Part shown: piece after piece, positions 26,238 through 34,634 of the stretch | Layout: every line of letters begins with the position of its first letter | Position numbering within the stretch: position 1 is the stretch's first letter | Source: Candidatus Baldrarchaeota archaeon | Lineage (GTDB): Archaea > Asgardarchaeota > Baldrarchaeia > Baldrarchaeales > DXJG01 | NCBI GenBank assembly: GCA_030587435.1 | Contig: JAUQZC010000011.1 | Location: 1-40,172, forward strand | Direction: 5' to 3' | Length of the DNA: 40,172 bases | Notes under the pieces: generated by a model | The model's database searches: none | Told to the model about the DNA's origin: nothing | What the model saw: only the letters and a program-made list of their open reading frames with translations | Made by a program: the position numbers and the translations under genes

Positions 26238-27632
26238 GTGCTAAAATTGGTAGAAGAAATTAAACCTTCTGTTTTGTCAAAAAATGAAATTGAAAACATG
26301 TTAACAAAAATATCACCAGAAGAAGTGGAAAAAGCTAAGAAAATTAGTCTCACACCGTTGAAGGAAACCATATTTTTTAAAGGTGAGCCAGGTGGAGCCA
26401 TCATTATGGATATTGATGGAAACAAATACATCGATTGTACTGCTCAAGCCTGGACTCTTAACATCGGGTACTGTCAACCAGACGTATTATATACTGTACT
26501 GACTCAAATGAAACGGCTTACACATGTAAGATACGGGTATCCCACAATTCCAAGACTGAAACTTTTGTTGAAGCTTTCAGAAATAGCTCCAGGGAATTTG
26601 AAGAAGGTGTCCTTTAACAATGAAGGGGGAGGCATGGCAATAGAGGCTGCAATGAAACTAGCAATGGTAAACTCTAAGAAAATAGGTGGACACATTTTTA
26701 TAACGTTTTGGAGAGGCTACCATGGCGCAACCCTTGCTACAATACCGGCAAGCATGATTTTAAGGGTTGTTGTAAGGTTTCCTGGATTTGGGCTCGATAG
26801 ATTTGTTAAACTGCCCTACCCATACTGTTATAGGTGTCCTTTTGGAGAGAAAGAGTACCCAGACTGTGGAATTATTTGCGCATCTTTTGTTGAAAGAGCG
26901 TTAACCGAGGCAGTAAGCGCCCCAGTAATAGGTATGATAATAGAGCCGATGCAAGGGCCTGGAGGACAGATTCCAGCGCCTCCCGAGTTTCTTAAGGAGC
27001 TTAGAAGAATATGCAATGAATACAACATTTTCTTGATATTCGATGAAGCACAAGTTGCATTTGGAAGATGTGGAAGAATGTTTGCAGCAGAATACTACAA
27101 TGTTATTCCAGATATGATAGCTTTAACGAAAGCTTTAGGTGGAGGGTTTCCCATAGGAGCAACTCTTGCAAGGGAAGATCTAAAAGAGTTCACAGAGGGC
27201 GAGGAACACACAACTTTTGGAAGTAACCCTATAATGTTTGCAGCGGCTCTTGCAAGCATCGAGGTAATTCAGAGATTAAATCTTCCAAAACGCGCCGAGG
27301 AAATGGGTAACTACATTATGGGAAGACTACGGGAAATGCAGGAAACTTACGAGGTGATCGGGGATGTTAGAGGCGCAGGACTATTTATAGGGGTAGAACT
27401 AGTAAAAGACAGGAAAACAAAGGAACCGTTAAACTTCTTGAAGGTAGATATGTTTCTAAAGGAGGCTTTTAAGAGAGGAGTTATTTTCGATGTTAGTATG
27501 CCAATAATATCGGAAAAAGGACAAATAATTAGAAACGTGATTAAAATTAAGCCTCCACTTACCATAACACGTGAACAAGTAGACAGAGCACTTGAAGTTT
27601 TCGAAGAATGCCTGAAAAAGGTTTCCAAATAG
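26238..27632 (+). CDS. Class III (omega) PLP-dependent aminotransferase
   Basis: A 464-aa fold-type I aminotransferase of the GabT/ornithine-aminotransferase group. FDEAQVAFGRCGRMF (268-282) contains the PLP-binding Asp, and TKALGGGFPIGA (297-308) the Schiff-base lysine K298; TTFGSNPIMFAA follows. YCYRCPFGEKEYPDCGIIC (196-214) is a Cys-rich insertion shared with archaeal GabT-like enzymes and amino-acid racemases of this class. It transfers an amino group from an omega-amino compound or acts as a racemase; the substrate is unknown. First gene of the operon; start GTG at 26238, with TTG 26247 as an alternative. The next gene follows after 9 nt. Confidence 0.85.
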   Translation: MLKLVEEIKPSVLSKNEIENMLTKISPEEVEKAKKISLTPLKETIFFKGEPGGAIIMDIDGNKYIDCTAQAWTLNIGYCQPDVLYTVLTQMKRLTHVRYGYPTIPRLKLLLKLSEIAPGNLKKVSFNNEGGGMAIEAAMKLAMVNSKKIGGHIFITFWRGYHGATLATIPASMILRVVVRFPGFGLDRFVKLPYPYCYRCPFGEKEYPDCGIICASFVERALTEAVSAPVIGMIIEPMQGPGGQIPAPPEFLKELRRICNEYNIFLIFDEAQVAFGRCGRMFAAEYYNVIPDMIALTKALGGGFPIGATLAREDLKEFTEGEEHTTFGSNPIMFAAALASIEVIQRLNLPKRAEEMGNYIMGRLREMQETYEVIGDVRGAGLFIGVELVKDRKTKEPLNFLKVDMFLKEAFKRGVIFDVSMPIISEKGQIIRNVIKIKPPLTITREQVDRALEVFEECLKKVSK

Positions 27633-27641
27633 CGTAGGAGG

Positions 27642-28781
27642 GTGAAAGCAACGGTAACATTACCTTCAAACTTTTTTAAGCCATATGTAAAGGAAACTAA
27701 GAGATACATGGAAGACGAAGTTAAAAAGTATGGTGCTCACATCCTAAATATGATATGGCAAAGTAAAGACTTTATCCGCCTCATGGGAAATGAAAACCAA
27801 TACGGTCCTTCACCTAAAGTTGTAGAAGCTATAAAAAACGCTGCTCAATGGGTTAACAGATATCCCAGCCCTATATATGTTGATCTTATTGAGAAGATAG
27901 CTGAATATGTGTCTGTAAAACCTGAAAACATACTTTTAGGCGCAGGTTCACTTGAAATAATGGATGCAATTTTTAGAGCTTTTTTAGATCCTGAAGACAA
28001 CGTTATATTATCAGCACCAACGTATAAGCCGTATGTTTTGAGAATAAAGATATGCGGCGGAGTTCCAAGACTAATCCCGATGAGAAAAAATGAAAACGGG
28101 TTTTCAAGGGACATGGGAAAAATTTTGCAAGCATTGGACTCTCAAACAAAAGCTATAGTTTTTTTGAATCCTAACAACCCGACTGGAATACCTTTAACCG
28201 AAGAGGAACTTGAAAAAGTTTTAGATAAACCAGTACTTATAGTGATAGATGAAGCTTACTACGAGTTCTGCGGGAAAACATTTGTGCCATTTGTAGAGGA
28301 AAACGAGAACATCATAGTTATTAGAACTTTATCGAAGGCTTTTGCTTTAGCTGGATTAAGACTTGGATATGCTATTGCGAACCCCAGCCTTGTAGATTAT
28401 GTTAGTCGTGTACAGTTACCCTTTAGAGTCACGGAACTCACTGCACATGCAGCACTAGCTGCTTTAAACGATATGGAGTACGCAAAGAAAACCATAAAGA
28501 AAATAACGGAGGAAAGAGAAAGACTTTTCAGCGAACTATCGAAAATTGAGGGGTTAAAGCCGTATCCATCGGCGGCAAACTTTATTCTTGTTAAAATTAC
28601 CCATGAAAAATATTCTGCAGAAAAAATCTCCTCCCTACTTTTGGGTAAACGTATAATAGTTAGAGGATTCACCGGAGCACTTGGACTCGAAGACGGCGAC
28701 TATATACGTATAAGTGTCGGAACTCGTGAACAAAATGATAAACTTATTTCTGCTCTAAAATCTATTTTAGGTGGTGGATAA
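27642..28781 (+). CDS. Class I/II aminotransferase, histidinol-phosphate aminotransferase family
   Basis: A 379-aa HisC/CobD-type enzyme. GNENQYGPSPKVVEAI (49-64) is the substrate-binding entry of the family, FLNPNNPTGIP (174-184) and DEAYYEF (203-209) bind PLP, and K232 in TLSKAFALAGLRLGY is the Schiff-base lysine; IRISVG near the end carries the carboxylate-binding Arg. Members act on phosphorylated or aldehyde-type substrates: histidinol phosphate, threonine phosphate (CobD), aromatic acids. No histidine or cobalamin genes are nearby, so a role in this operon's own pathway is likelier. Start GTG 27642 follows GGAGG with almost no gap, so the true start is somewhat uncertain. Confidence 0.8.
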   Translation: MKATVTLPSNFFKPYVKETKRYMEDEVKKYGAHILNMIWQSKDFIRLMGNENQYGPSPKVVEAIKNAAQWVNRYPSPIYVDLIEKIAEYVSVKPENILLGAGSLEIMDAIFRAFLDPEDNVILSAPTYKPYVLRIKICGGVPRLIPMRKNENGFSRDMGKILQALDSQTKAIVFLNPNNPTGIPLTEEELEKVLDKPVLIVIDEAYYEFCGKTFVPFVEENENIIVIRTLSKAFALAGLRLGYAIANPSLVDYVSRVQLPFRVTELTAHAALAALNDMEYAKKTIKKITEERERLFSELSKIEGLKPYPSAANFILVKITHEKYSAEKISSLLLGKRIIVRGFTGALGLEDGDYIRISVGTREQNDKLISALKSILGGG

Positions 28782-28782
28782 T

Positions 28783-30336
28783 TTGTCTGAAGAATACATC
28801 TTAGTATTTGATATTGGAACTGGAAGCACAAAAGCCACTCTTATCACCGTTGATGGAAAAATAGTTGCATCCACCACGGCGGAATATGGTTTAAGTCACC
28901 CACACCCAGGGTGGGCTGAACAAGACCCTGAAGATTGGTGGAAAGCAGTTGTCACGACTACAAGAAACATCCTTAAGCAAAGTAAAATTCCCCCGGAAAA
29001 CATTGTAGGAATATCCTTTGATGCTCAAATGATCAATGTGATCCCGGTGGATAAGGAAGGAAAACCTCTTAGACCATCTATAATATGGATGGATACTAGA
29101 GCAGGGGAAGAATCAAAAGAACTTGAAGAAGAAGTATCTATAATTTTAATGGTTTCTGCAGGTCTTCTACCCATGATATCGGCAAAAGATGTACCTCCAC
29201 GTATCCTTTGGTTAAAGAAACACGAACCTCAGGTTTTTGAGAAAACCTATAAGTTTCTTGACTGCAAGGATTATCTAATCTATAAGCTTACTGGGAAATA
29301 TGTTACCGACTGGACTTGCGCTTTCCTTACTGGCATGTTACATGTACGTGACAAAGAGTGGTGTGAAGAGTTTCTCGAATATCTTGGTATAACTGTTGAT
29401 CAATTACCAGAGCCTCTAAAAACAATAGATGTTGTAGGTACGCTGACTGATGACGCCGCTAAACTTCTAAATCTTCCTAAGGAAATTCCAGTGGTTTGCG
29501 GGGCGGGAGATTTACCCGCTACTGCATTAGGTTCCGGTGCAATAGGAAACGGGGAAGCCCATGTTTATATAGGGACTTCTTCGTGGATAGGAGTTCACTT
29601 GAAACCAGAAATGTATACCTTGGATCCTGACACTGGTATGGGGACAATTTTTTCAGGAAACCCCGAGAAACTTCTCCTTACAGGGGAAATGGAAAACTCC
29701 GGGAACTGTTACAGATGGTTTAGGGACGAACTTGGATATAAAGAGGTAGAAGAAGCTAAAAAAGCGGGTAAAGACCCATACTATGTTCTTGACCATGAAG
29801 CTTCAAAAATACCTCCTGGATCGGATAAACTAATATTTTTACCGTGGATGCTTGGAGAAAGAGCACCACTACAAGACTACACTGTTCGTGGAGGTTTCAT
29901 AAACTTATCTCTCAGGCATACACGTGCACATATGGTTAGAGCTGTTCTCGAAGGCGTCGCGTACCATTTAAGATGGATTGTAGACTGCGTAGAAAAGCTT
30001 GGATTTAAAATTGAATGGTTAAATGCATGCGGCGGCGGCGCGCAAAGCCCTGTTTGGATGCAAATTCTTGCCGATATTATTGGGAAAGAAATACGTCGAG
30101 TACATGCGCCACTTGATGCCCCCTCACTTGGAACCGCAATGATTGTCGGAGTTGGATTAAAACTTTATAAGGATTTTGAAACAGCCGCTAAAAAACTAAT
30201 TAAAGTGAAAGAAGTGTTTGTTCCAAATGAAGACAATAGAGAGGTGTATGAGAAGCTTTACGGTTGTTTTAAGAAAATTTACGTTAGACTTGAAGATGTA
30301 TTTTATGAATTAAATGAAAAGGAGGGTGAAATATGA
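28783..30336 (+). CDS. FGGY-family carbohydrate kinase (xylulokinase-like)
   Basis: About 517 aa. The N-terminal phosphate loop is DIGTGSTKATL; IIWMDTRAGEE and CGAGDLPATALGSGAI are classic FGGY signatures, and NACGGGAQSPVWMQILADI is the adenosine-binding motif of xylulokinases. The enzyme should phosphorylate a sugar or polyol hydroxyl with ATP, in the cytosol. I prefer the TTG at 28783 (AGGTGGTGG 5 nt upstream) over GTG 28771; it lies just after the HisC-like stop. It overlaps the RuBisCO-like gene by 4 nt (ATGA), suggesting that its product is the precursor of the RuBisCO-like protein's substrate. Confidence 0.88.
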   Translation: MSEEYILVFDIGTGSTKATLITVDGKIVASTTAEYGLSHPHPGWAEQDPEDWWKAVVTTTRNILKQSKIPPENIVGISFDAQMINVIPVDKEGKPLRPSIIWMDTRAGEESKELEEEVSIILMVSAGLLPMISAKDVPPRILWLKKHEPQVFEKTYKFLDCKDYLIYKLTGKYVTDWTCAFLTGMLHVRDKEWCEEFLEYLGITVDQLPEPLKTIDVVGTLTDDAAKLLNLPKEIPVVCGAGDLPATALGSGAIGNGEAHVYIGTSSWIGVHLKPEMYTLDPDTGMGTIFSGNPEKLLLTGEMENSGNCYRWFRDELGYKEVEEAKKAGKDPYYVLDHEASKIPPGSDKLIFLPWMLGERAPLQDYTVRGGFINLSLRHTRAHMVRAVLEGVAYHLRWIVDCVEKLGFKIEWLNACGGGAQSPVWMQILADIIGKEIRRVHAPLDAPSLGTAMIVGVGLKLYKDFETAAKKLIKVKEVFVPNEDNREVYEKLYGCFKKIYVRLEDVFYELNEKEGEI

Positions 30337-31667
30337 GTAAAGATGTGAAAGTTGAGAAAAAGGACGAATATGAATATTTAGATACCCCAGAAGCATTACC
30401 AGAGGGAATAGATCCAGAAGAATTCATCATAGCAACCTACTACGTGTCACTGCCCTTCGGTATCGACATAATAAAGATTTCTCAGATGGCAGCAATAGAG
30501 CAAAGCACTGGCACTTGGGTTCCAGTCCCTGGAGAAACCCCCGAGGTACGAAGGAGACACGTTGCAAGAGTAATTGCTATTTATGAGATCCCACAATATG
30601 AGTGGCATGTCCCCAGCGATGTAAAGTGGAGACAGTACATTATTCAGGTAGCGTTTCCAATTATCAATCTGTGTGGATTTCAAATCCCGATGCTGCTTTC
30701 TACTGTTGCAGGAAATATTCTTAGCGGAGGAAAAATTAAACTCTTAGACCTATGGTTCCCAAAAAGCTATCTTAAAGGATTCAGGGGACCAAAGTTCGGG
30801 ATAGAAGGTGTAAGAAAACATCTTGGAGTCAAAGAAAGACCCTTACTTAACAATATGATAAAGCCATGTACAGGTTATCCACCGGAAGTAGGAGCACGCC
30901 TTTTCTACGAAGCTGCGCTCGGAGGAGTAGACATAGTTAAAGACGATGAGCTTTTAGCAAACGCAGATTTTAACAAGGTTGAGGATCGTGTAGTGAAATA
31001 TATGGAACTAGCAGATAAAGCGTATGAGGAAACCGGAGAAAAAACAATGTATACACCTAACGTTACGGATACGCCGCAAAAAACATTGGAACTTGCGGAA
31101 AAAGTTATTGAACTCGGCGGCAATGGTCTTATGATAAATTATCTAACCGCTGGATTTGAAGTTATGAGATCATTGGCTGAAGACCCCAGCATAAAGGTAC
31201 CAATCCTTGCACATATGGACTTTTCTGGAGCTCTCTACGAGGATCCATATTCTGGCTTATCGTCAACACTTGTATTGGCAAAGCTTCCAAGGCTTACTGG
31301 AGCGGACATCCTAGTCTATCCAGCACCTTATGGTAAGGCACCATTCTTAAAAGAAAGGTACATTATGATTGGAAAAATGCTTAGATATCCGTTCCAGCAC
31401 ATAAAACCAACATTTCCAATGCCTAGTGGAGGAATAATACCGAATATCGTTCCAAAGATAGTTGAAGATTTTGGGAATGATGTAGTAATTGCAGCTGGTG
31501 GTGCAATTCACGCACATCCGATGGGACCTGTTGCAGGTGGAAAAGCGTTTAGACAAGCTATTGAGGCAGCAATGAAAGGTATACCATTGAAAGAATATGC
31601 TAAGGAACATGAAGAGCTAAGAGTAGCATTAGAAGCCTGGAGGTCTTCAAAGCTTCTGCCAATTTAA
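30333..31667 (+). CDS. RuBisCO-like protein (form IV type)
   Basis: A 444-aa RuBisCO large-subunit homologue. Kept: E56 in EQSTGTW, N128 in AGNIL, K177 (IKP), K203-D205-E206 in IVKDDE (carbamylated lysine and Mg ligands), K335 in APYGKAPF at the loop-6 position, S365-G366-G367 and G389-G390 (phosphate sites). Changed: the second active-site lysine of IKPK is C179, and the HRAMHA segment reads AHMDFSGA (293-300), so the His/Arg pair is lost, as in form IV enzymes such as MtnW (HPxxxGA). Enolisation or decarboxylation of a phosphorylated keto substrate is plausible, CO2 fixation is not. ATG overlaps the kinase stop; GGAGGGTG is the Shine-Dalgarno. Confidence 0.88.
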   Translation: MSKDVKVEKKDEYEYLDTPEALPEGIDPEEFIIATYYVSLPFGIDIIKISQMAAIEQSTGTWVPVPGETPEVRRRHVARVIAIYEIPQYEWHVPSDVKWRQYIIQVAFPIINLCGFQIPMLLSTVAGNILSGGKIKLLDLWFPKSYLKGFRGPKFGIEGVRKHLGVKERPLLNNMIKPCTGYPPEVGARLFYEAALGGVDIVKDDELLANADFNKVEDRVVKYMELADKAYEETGEKTMYTPNVTDTPQKTLELAEKVIELGGNGLMINYLTAGFEVMRSLAEDPSIKVPILAHMDFSGALYEDPYSGLSSTLVLAKLPRLTGADILVYPAPYGKAPFLKERYIMIGKMLRYPFQHIKPTFPMPSGGIIPNIVPKIVEDFGNDVVIAAGGAIHAHPMGPVAGGKAFRQAIEAAMKGIPLKEYAKEHEELRVALEAWRSSKLLPI

Positions 31668-32432
31668 ACTTTCATTTTTATTTTTGTTCCAGAAATAAAG
31701 AAATAACTTCCTTGCCCATTCAACGAATTCTGGGCTTTCGCTGTAAAAAGTTGTTCCATAATCCATTTTTCCATCTAGGAATGGCAGGTTGAATTCAGCG
31801 GACCTGTTATCCACTAAAAGAACAAAAGGCACGCTGTTTAAATACTTGACTTTTACATTTTGAGAAACAGTTTGAGGTAAAGTTGATAATATTTGTTCAA
31901 TTTTTTCCTTTAAGTTCTTTGGGAACATTAACCGGATCTCTAATCCATGCTCTGCGCATTTTTTAAATGGCTCAATAAACGCAGATAAAATTCGAGGACT
32001 TATAACCCATGAAAACTTTTCTGCCTTTTCTAGCCTTTGCATTGTGAGATTAAATCCTTCAATGGTTCCTTTTACTATGGAGACATCTTTCATCTTTGAA
32101 AATTCGATTAGGAAGTGTAAGGGAATCACAGAGATATCATGTTCAAGTAATAAATCTCGATAACTCAGAGAAAAATTAAGAAGCGTAATTATAGGATTTA
32201 AAATGTAGCCAATTGATGTAGGCAAATAGGTGTTATCTGGGTGCTTTAAAATTATCCCAAAGGATAGAAGCTTTTTTAAGTGACGAGAAACTTCTGAAAA
32301 CGACAAGTTTGTATGTTTTACTATTTGTGAAGGCCGCTTTATCCCTTTGTAAATTGCTGAAAAAACCTTGAGCCTATTAGGGTTACTTAAAATAAGCATT
32401 AACTCACAAACATTAGAAATAACTTCGTTCAT
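31647..32432 (-). CDS. wHTH regulator with FilR1/DUF1724-type C-terminal domain
   Basis: About 261 aa. Residues about 10-75 are an ArsR-like winged helix (LSNPNRLKVFSAIYKGIKRPS, then HTNLSFSEVSRHLKKLLSFGI). The rest (RLEKAEKFSWVISPRILSAF, CAEHGLEIRLMFP, VPFVLLVDNRSAEFNLPF, YGTTFYSESPEFVEWARKLFLYFW) matches the pattern of DUF1724, the presumed ligand-binding half of FilR1-type archaeal regulators. The start is ATG 32432 with GGTGA 6 nt upstream. Its 3' end overlaps the RuBisCO-like gene's 3' end by 21 nt on the opposite strand, so it may respond to a metabolite of that operon; this is inference. Confidence 0.8.
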   Translation of the reverse strand: MNEVISNVCELMLILSNPNRLKVFSAIYKGIKRPSQIVKHTNLSFSEVSRHLKKLLSFGIILKHPDNTYLPTSIGYILNPIITLLNFSLSYRDLLLEHDISVIPLHFLIEFSKMKDVSIVKGTIEGFNLTMQRLEKAEKFSWVISPRILSAFIEPFKKCAEHGLEIRLMFPKNLKEKIEQILSTLPQTVSQNVKVKYLNSVPFVLLVDNRSAEFNLPFLDGKMDYGTTFYSESPEFVEWARKLFLYFWNKNKNESLNWQKL

Positions 32433-32690
32433 AAATTTCACCGACACTTAATAAGTTACCCCTCGGCAAAATGCAAACTAGTATTTTAGTTTTGCTCACC
32501 ATGCTTATTAACTTTACCAAGAAGCCAATATTAACCAACACTCTGCTAGTAAAGCAAATTGCTGTTAGCCGTTCCTTCCGATGTAAGCTATTTTAAAACG
32601 GTCTGAGAGTATGTTATAGGAAACTAGAAAAGTATTAATAAATCCGCATACAATATTTACTTCTGTATAAGTTTTATGTGAGGGAAGGAG

Positions 32691-33149
32691 ATGTTATCTC
32701 CAAAGGAGAGGGAAAAACAGGCAAAACAAGCAAGAGCATTAATAATTTTCTCAGGCATTCTCCTAGTTCTTGGAGGAATAGTAGACATCATTACTTTTGT
32801 GAATTGGACTAGAATAGGATTAGCATACGTTGTTTTGATTTTTAGTGTTGCGGCACTGCTTGGTGGCTTAGCTGTAATTGCTGGAGGATACGGGTTACCA
32901 GAAGGAAAGCTTCTTGACGGGATTTCATTTGGCTACTCTCTCAGCCTTCTCGGATTCATTGGCACAGCATTTTCCGTTGCTTTATTTCATGCTGTTAACA
33001 TCGGTTTATTTCATCTCGCTAGGATCTATATACCCTTCTATGCCTCACTGTTCTTAGAGTTTCTAGGACTACTATTTGGCCTCTACATATTCCTATCAGT
33101 GTCAGCTAATCTACTTAAGACGTTCCTATTTCCAACATTGCCAAAATAA
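32691..33149 (+). CDS. Small four-TM membrane protein
   Basis: A 152-aa protein with an N-terminal charged stretch (MLSPKEREKQAKQAR) and four hydrophobic segments: about 17-36, 43-67, 80-102 and 114-139. No transporter or enzyme motif is visible and I do not recognise the family. Expressed alone; GAGGGAAGGAG sits directly before the ATG. Divergent from the FilR1-type regulator, with a 258-nt gap that contains an imperfect inverted repeat near 32472-32494. Confidence 0.7.
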   Translation: MLSPKEREKQAKQARALIIFSGILLVLGGIVDIITFVNWTRIGLAYVVLIFSVAALLGGLAVIAGGYGLPEGKLLDGISFGYSLSLLGFIGTAFSVALFHAVNIGLFHLARIYIPFYASLFLEFLGLLFGLYIFLSVSANLLKTFLFPTLPK

Positions 33150-33346
33150 TTAAAACACTTCTCTCCATTTTTTAATTTAATATCTCCGAAAAGAGTATTC
33201 TATGGTTTTATATCGCTGACGCAGCTAGCCATTGGGTAATTGCATCTTTAAAAGGTTGAGGCAACATGTTTTAATTAAATTAGATTACACATTTCGTCCT
33301 TTCACGTAGAAACGGTTTTCCCAGAGGCATAGGGAAGACTTATAAG

Positions 33347-33360
33347 GTTTATATTTATAT
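33347..33360 (+). promoter_or_regulatory. TATA box for the tandem structured RNA
   Basis: GTTTATATTTATAT predicts transcription from about 33378-33382; a second TATA-like ACTTATAAGG (33338-33347) would give about 33368. Either fits the start of the structured RNA. The rest of the 33150-33346 gap shows nothing else I can name. Confidence 0.5.
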
Positions 33361-33368
33361 GTTATTTG

Positions 33369-33535
33369 CTACCTGGAACCGAATAGCCTACTGGGTTGGA
33401 TGATCTCGAAACGGCAACGGAGTAGAGGTTTTGAATTCTCGGTAACTGTTTGGAACTGGGTAGCGCTACCGGGTTACGATGGTCCCGAAACGGCGACGGA
33501 GTAGGGACTTAAGTTCCCGGTAGTTTTAATTTTAA
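33369..33535 (+). ncRNA. Stand-alone tandem structured RNA (two related domains)
   Basis: Two related units (33374-33450 and 33451-33527) each fold the same way. Outer stem P1: 33389-33395 with 33438-33444 (TACTGGG/CTCGGTA) and 33466-33473 with 33516-33523 (CTACCGGG/CCCGGTAG). Stem P2: 33402-33407 with 33425-33430 (GATCTC/GAGGTT) and 33481-33486 with 33504-33509 (GGTCCC/GGGACT). Stem sequences differ between units but pairing is kept. Above P2 both have GAAA opposite GAGTA (a loop-E/bulged-G-like pattern), then CG closing a GNRA loop (GCAA, GCGA). G-U pairs occur only when read on plus, fixing the strand. A TATA box precedes it, a T-run follows it. I do not recognise the family. Confidence 0.7.
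33374..33527 (+). repeat. Direct tandem duplication, about 77-79-bp unit, two copies
   Basis: Copy 1 starts with TGGAACCGAATAGC at 33374 and copy 2 with TGGAACTGGGTAGC at 33451; the cores GAAACGGCAACGGAGTAG and GAAACGGCGACGGAGTAG differ at one base. Offsets grow from 77 to 79, so small indels have accumulated. The pattern of change is compensatory in the stems, which argues for selection on RNA rather than a fresh duplication. Confidence 0.8.
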
Positions 33536-33536
33536 C
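33523..33536 (+). terminator. U-rich terminator of the tandem RNA
   Basis: GTTTTAATTTTAAC directly after the second P1 stem. T-runs are sufficient for archaeal RNA polymerase to stop. Convergent with the DUF362 gene ending at 33574. Confidence 0.4.
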
Positions 33537-33573
33537 TTAACTAGTTTAGAAATCCTACATGTAGGTAAGTGTA

Positions 33574-34467
33574 TTAAGGCTGTTTTTGTCCAAGTAAGTT
33601 GTCTAATGGTTCCTTTAAACGCCAATCCTCAAAACCGTATGCTAAGCGGAAATTTCGCGTAACTTCCATTAAATTTTCTCCTAACACTTTTATTTTGTTT
33701 AGGTCGCAGGTTCCAAGACCTTTTTTGCTCATTAATTGCAGGAATTTTGCTTTTCTAGGGTCTACACCCATAACAATGCAACTTATAGTGTCTGTTGCAA
33801 CGATATCTAAGCCAGCGATAATCAAATCCATTTTCACCGGGTCTCCTGAAATTTCATTGCCTTCTGAACCTATACTACCGTCCACAATGTTTATACACGG
33901 TCTAACGATGCTTGCTAAATCTGCAAGTTTTTTGTGTATGTTTATGTGCATTATTCCTTTTGGCCAAATGCATCCCATTAAGTTCTTTGCACATAAAGTT
34001 ACTCCTGCAATATGGTGAATTTTAAGTTTAGGAACATTTATAATGCAATCTGCTTCCAAAACTGTCTTAGCAATATTTACCTCTCTCAAATCATATGGAT
34101 CAGAAATTCTAGCTTTAACAAACTTATCTTTGTTTAAATTAACAAGTTTAACGCCGTATTCCTTAGCTGTTTTGGTTAAACCCGTAATTTTAAAGGCTCT
34201 ATCGGCAGTATCTGTTGAAAGCCCACCTTCAGCAATAATGATGTCATCTACGCCCAGATTTTTCAACCATATAATTAGTGCTTCAATGATCCTTGGATCT
34301 GTGACGTGAACATAGTCAGGTCCTTCTGCAATAATATAATTCGGTTTAATAAGAATTTTTTCACTTCTACTTATGGCTTTCTCAGCGTCTATCAGTTTTA
34401 ATGCTTTTTCAACGTCATTAAATAAATTTAAACACTTGACAACTGAAACTTTCGCGAAATTATTCAT
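33574..34467 (-). CDS. DUF362-family protein
   Basis: A 297-aa protein with the DUF362 layout: ILIKPNYI near residue 40, IIIAEGG near 76, DCIINVPKLKIHHIAGVTLCAKNLMG in two parts around 140-165 (the H/K-rich core), INIVDGSIGSEGNE near 192, and DIVATDTISCIVMGVDP near 220. The family is often fused to ferredoxin domains and is thought to have a redox or metal-linked role, but no biochemical function is established; this copy has no [4Fe-4S] CxxCxxC motif. Starts at ATG 34467; monocistronic. Confidence 0.85.
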   Translation of the reverse strand: MNNFAKVSVVKCLNLFNDVEKALKLIDAEKAISRSEKILIKPNYIIAEGPDYVHVTDPRIIEALIIWLKNLGVDDIIIAEGGLSTDTADRAFKITGLTKTAKEYGVKLVNLNKDKFVKARISDPYDLREVNIAKTVLEADCIINVPKLKIHHIAGVTLCAKNLMGCIWPKGIMHINIHKKLADLASIVRPCINIVDGSIGSEGNEISGDPVKMDLIIAGLDIVATDTISCIVMGVDPRKAKFLQLMSKKGLGTCDLNKIKVLGENLMEVTRNFRLAYGFEDWRLKEPLDNLLGQKQP

Positions 34468-34634
34468 TTTAACTCACTATTTACTAAAAGAAGCGCTGTA
34501 CAATTTATTTGTTATGAAATTATCTGACTTATCGATAGTGAAGTCAAACTTAGATATTGAACTGTGGTAAGCTAAAAGTATCAAAACATAATGTTTAAGG
34601 GAATTATAAAAGAATTTGTTATAAGACTAGAAAT

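Noticed and set aside
30333..31667. Carboxylating RuBisCO (form III, AMP pathway)
   Set aside because: Second catalytic Lys is Cys and the His/Arg of HRAMHA are absent; no AMP phosphorylase or ribose-1,5-bisphosphate isomerase gene nearby.
32472..32494. Imperfect inverted repeat between the FilR1-type regulator and the four-TM gene
   Set aside because: GCAAACTA...TAGTTTTGC has a one-base mismatch in length and lies in AT-rich DNA; too weak to call an operator alone.
33369..33535. Pair of tRNAs or a CRISPR repeat pair
   Set aside because: The 77-nt period suggests tRNA, but there is no cloverleaf, no TTCGA loop and no CCA; the copies are adjacent without spacer, so not CRISPR.
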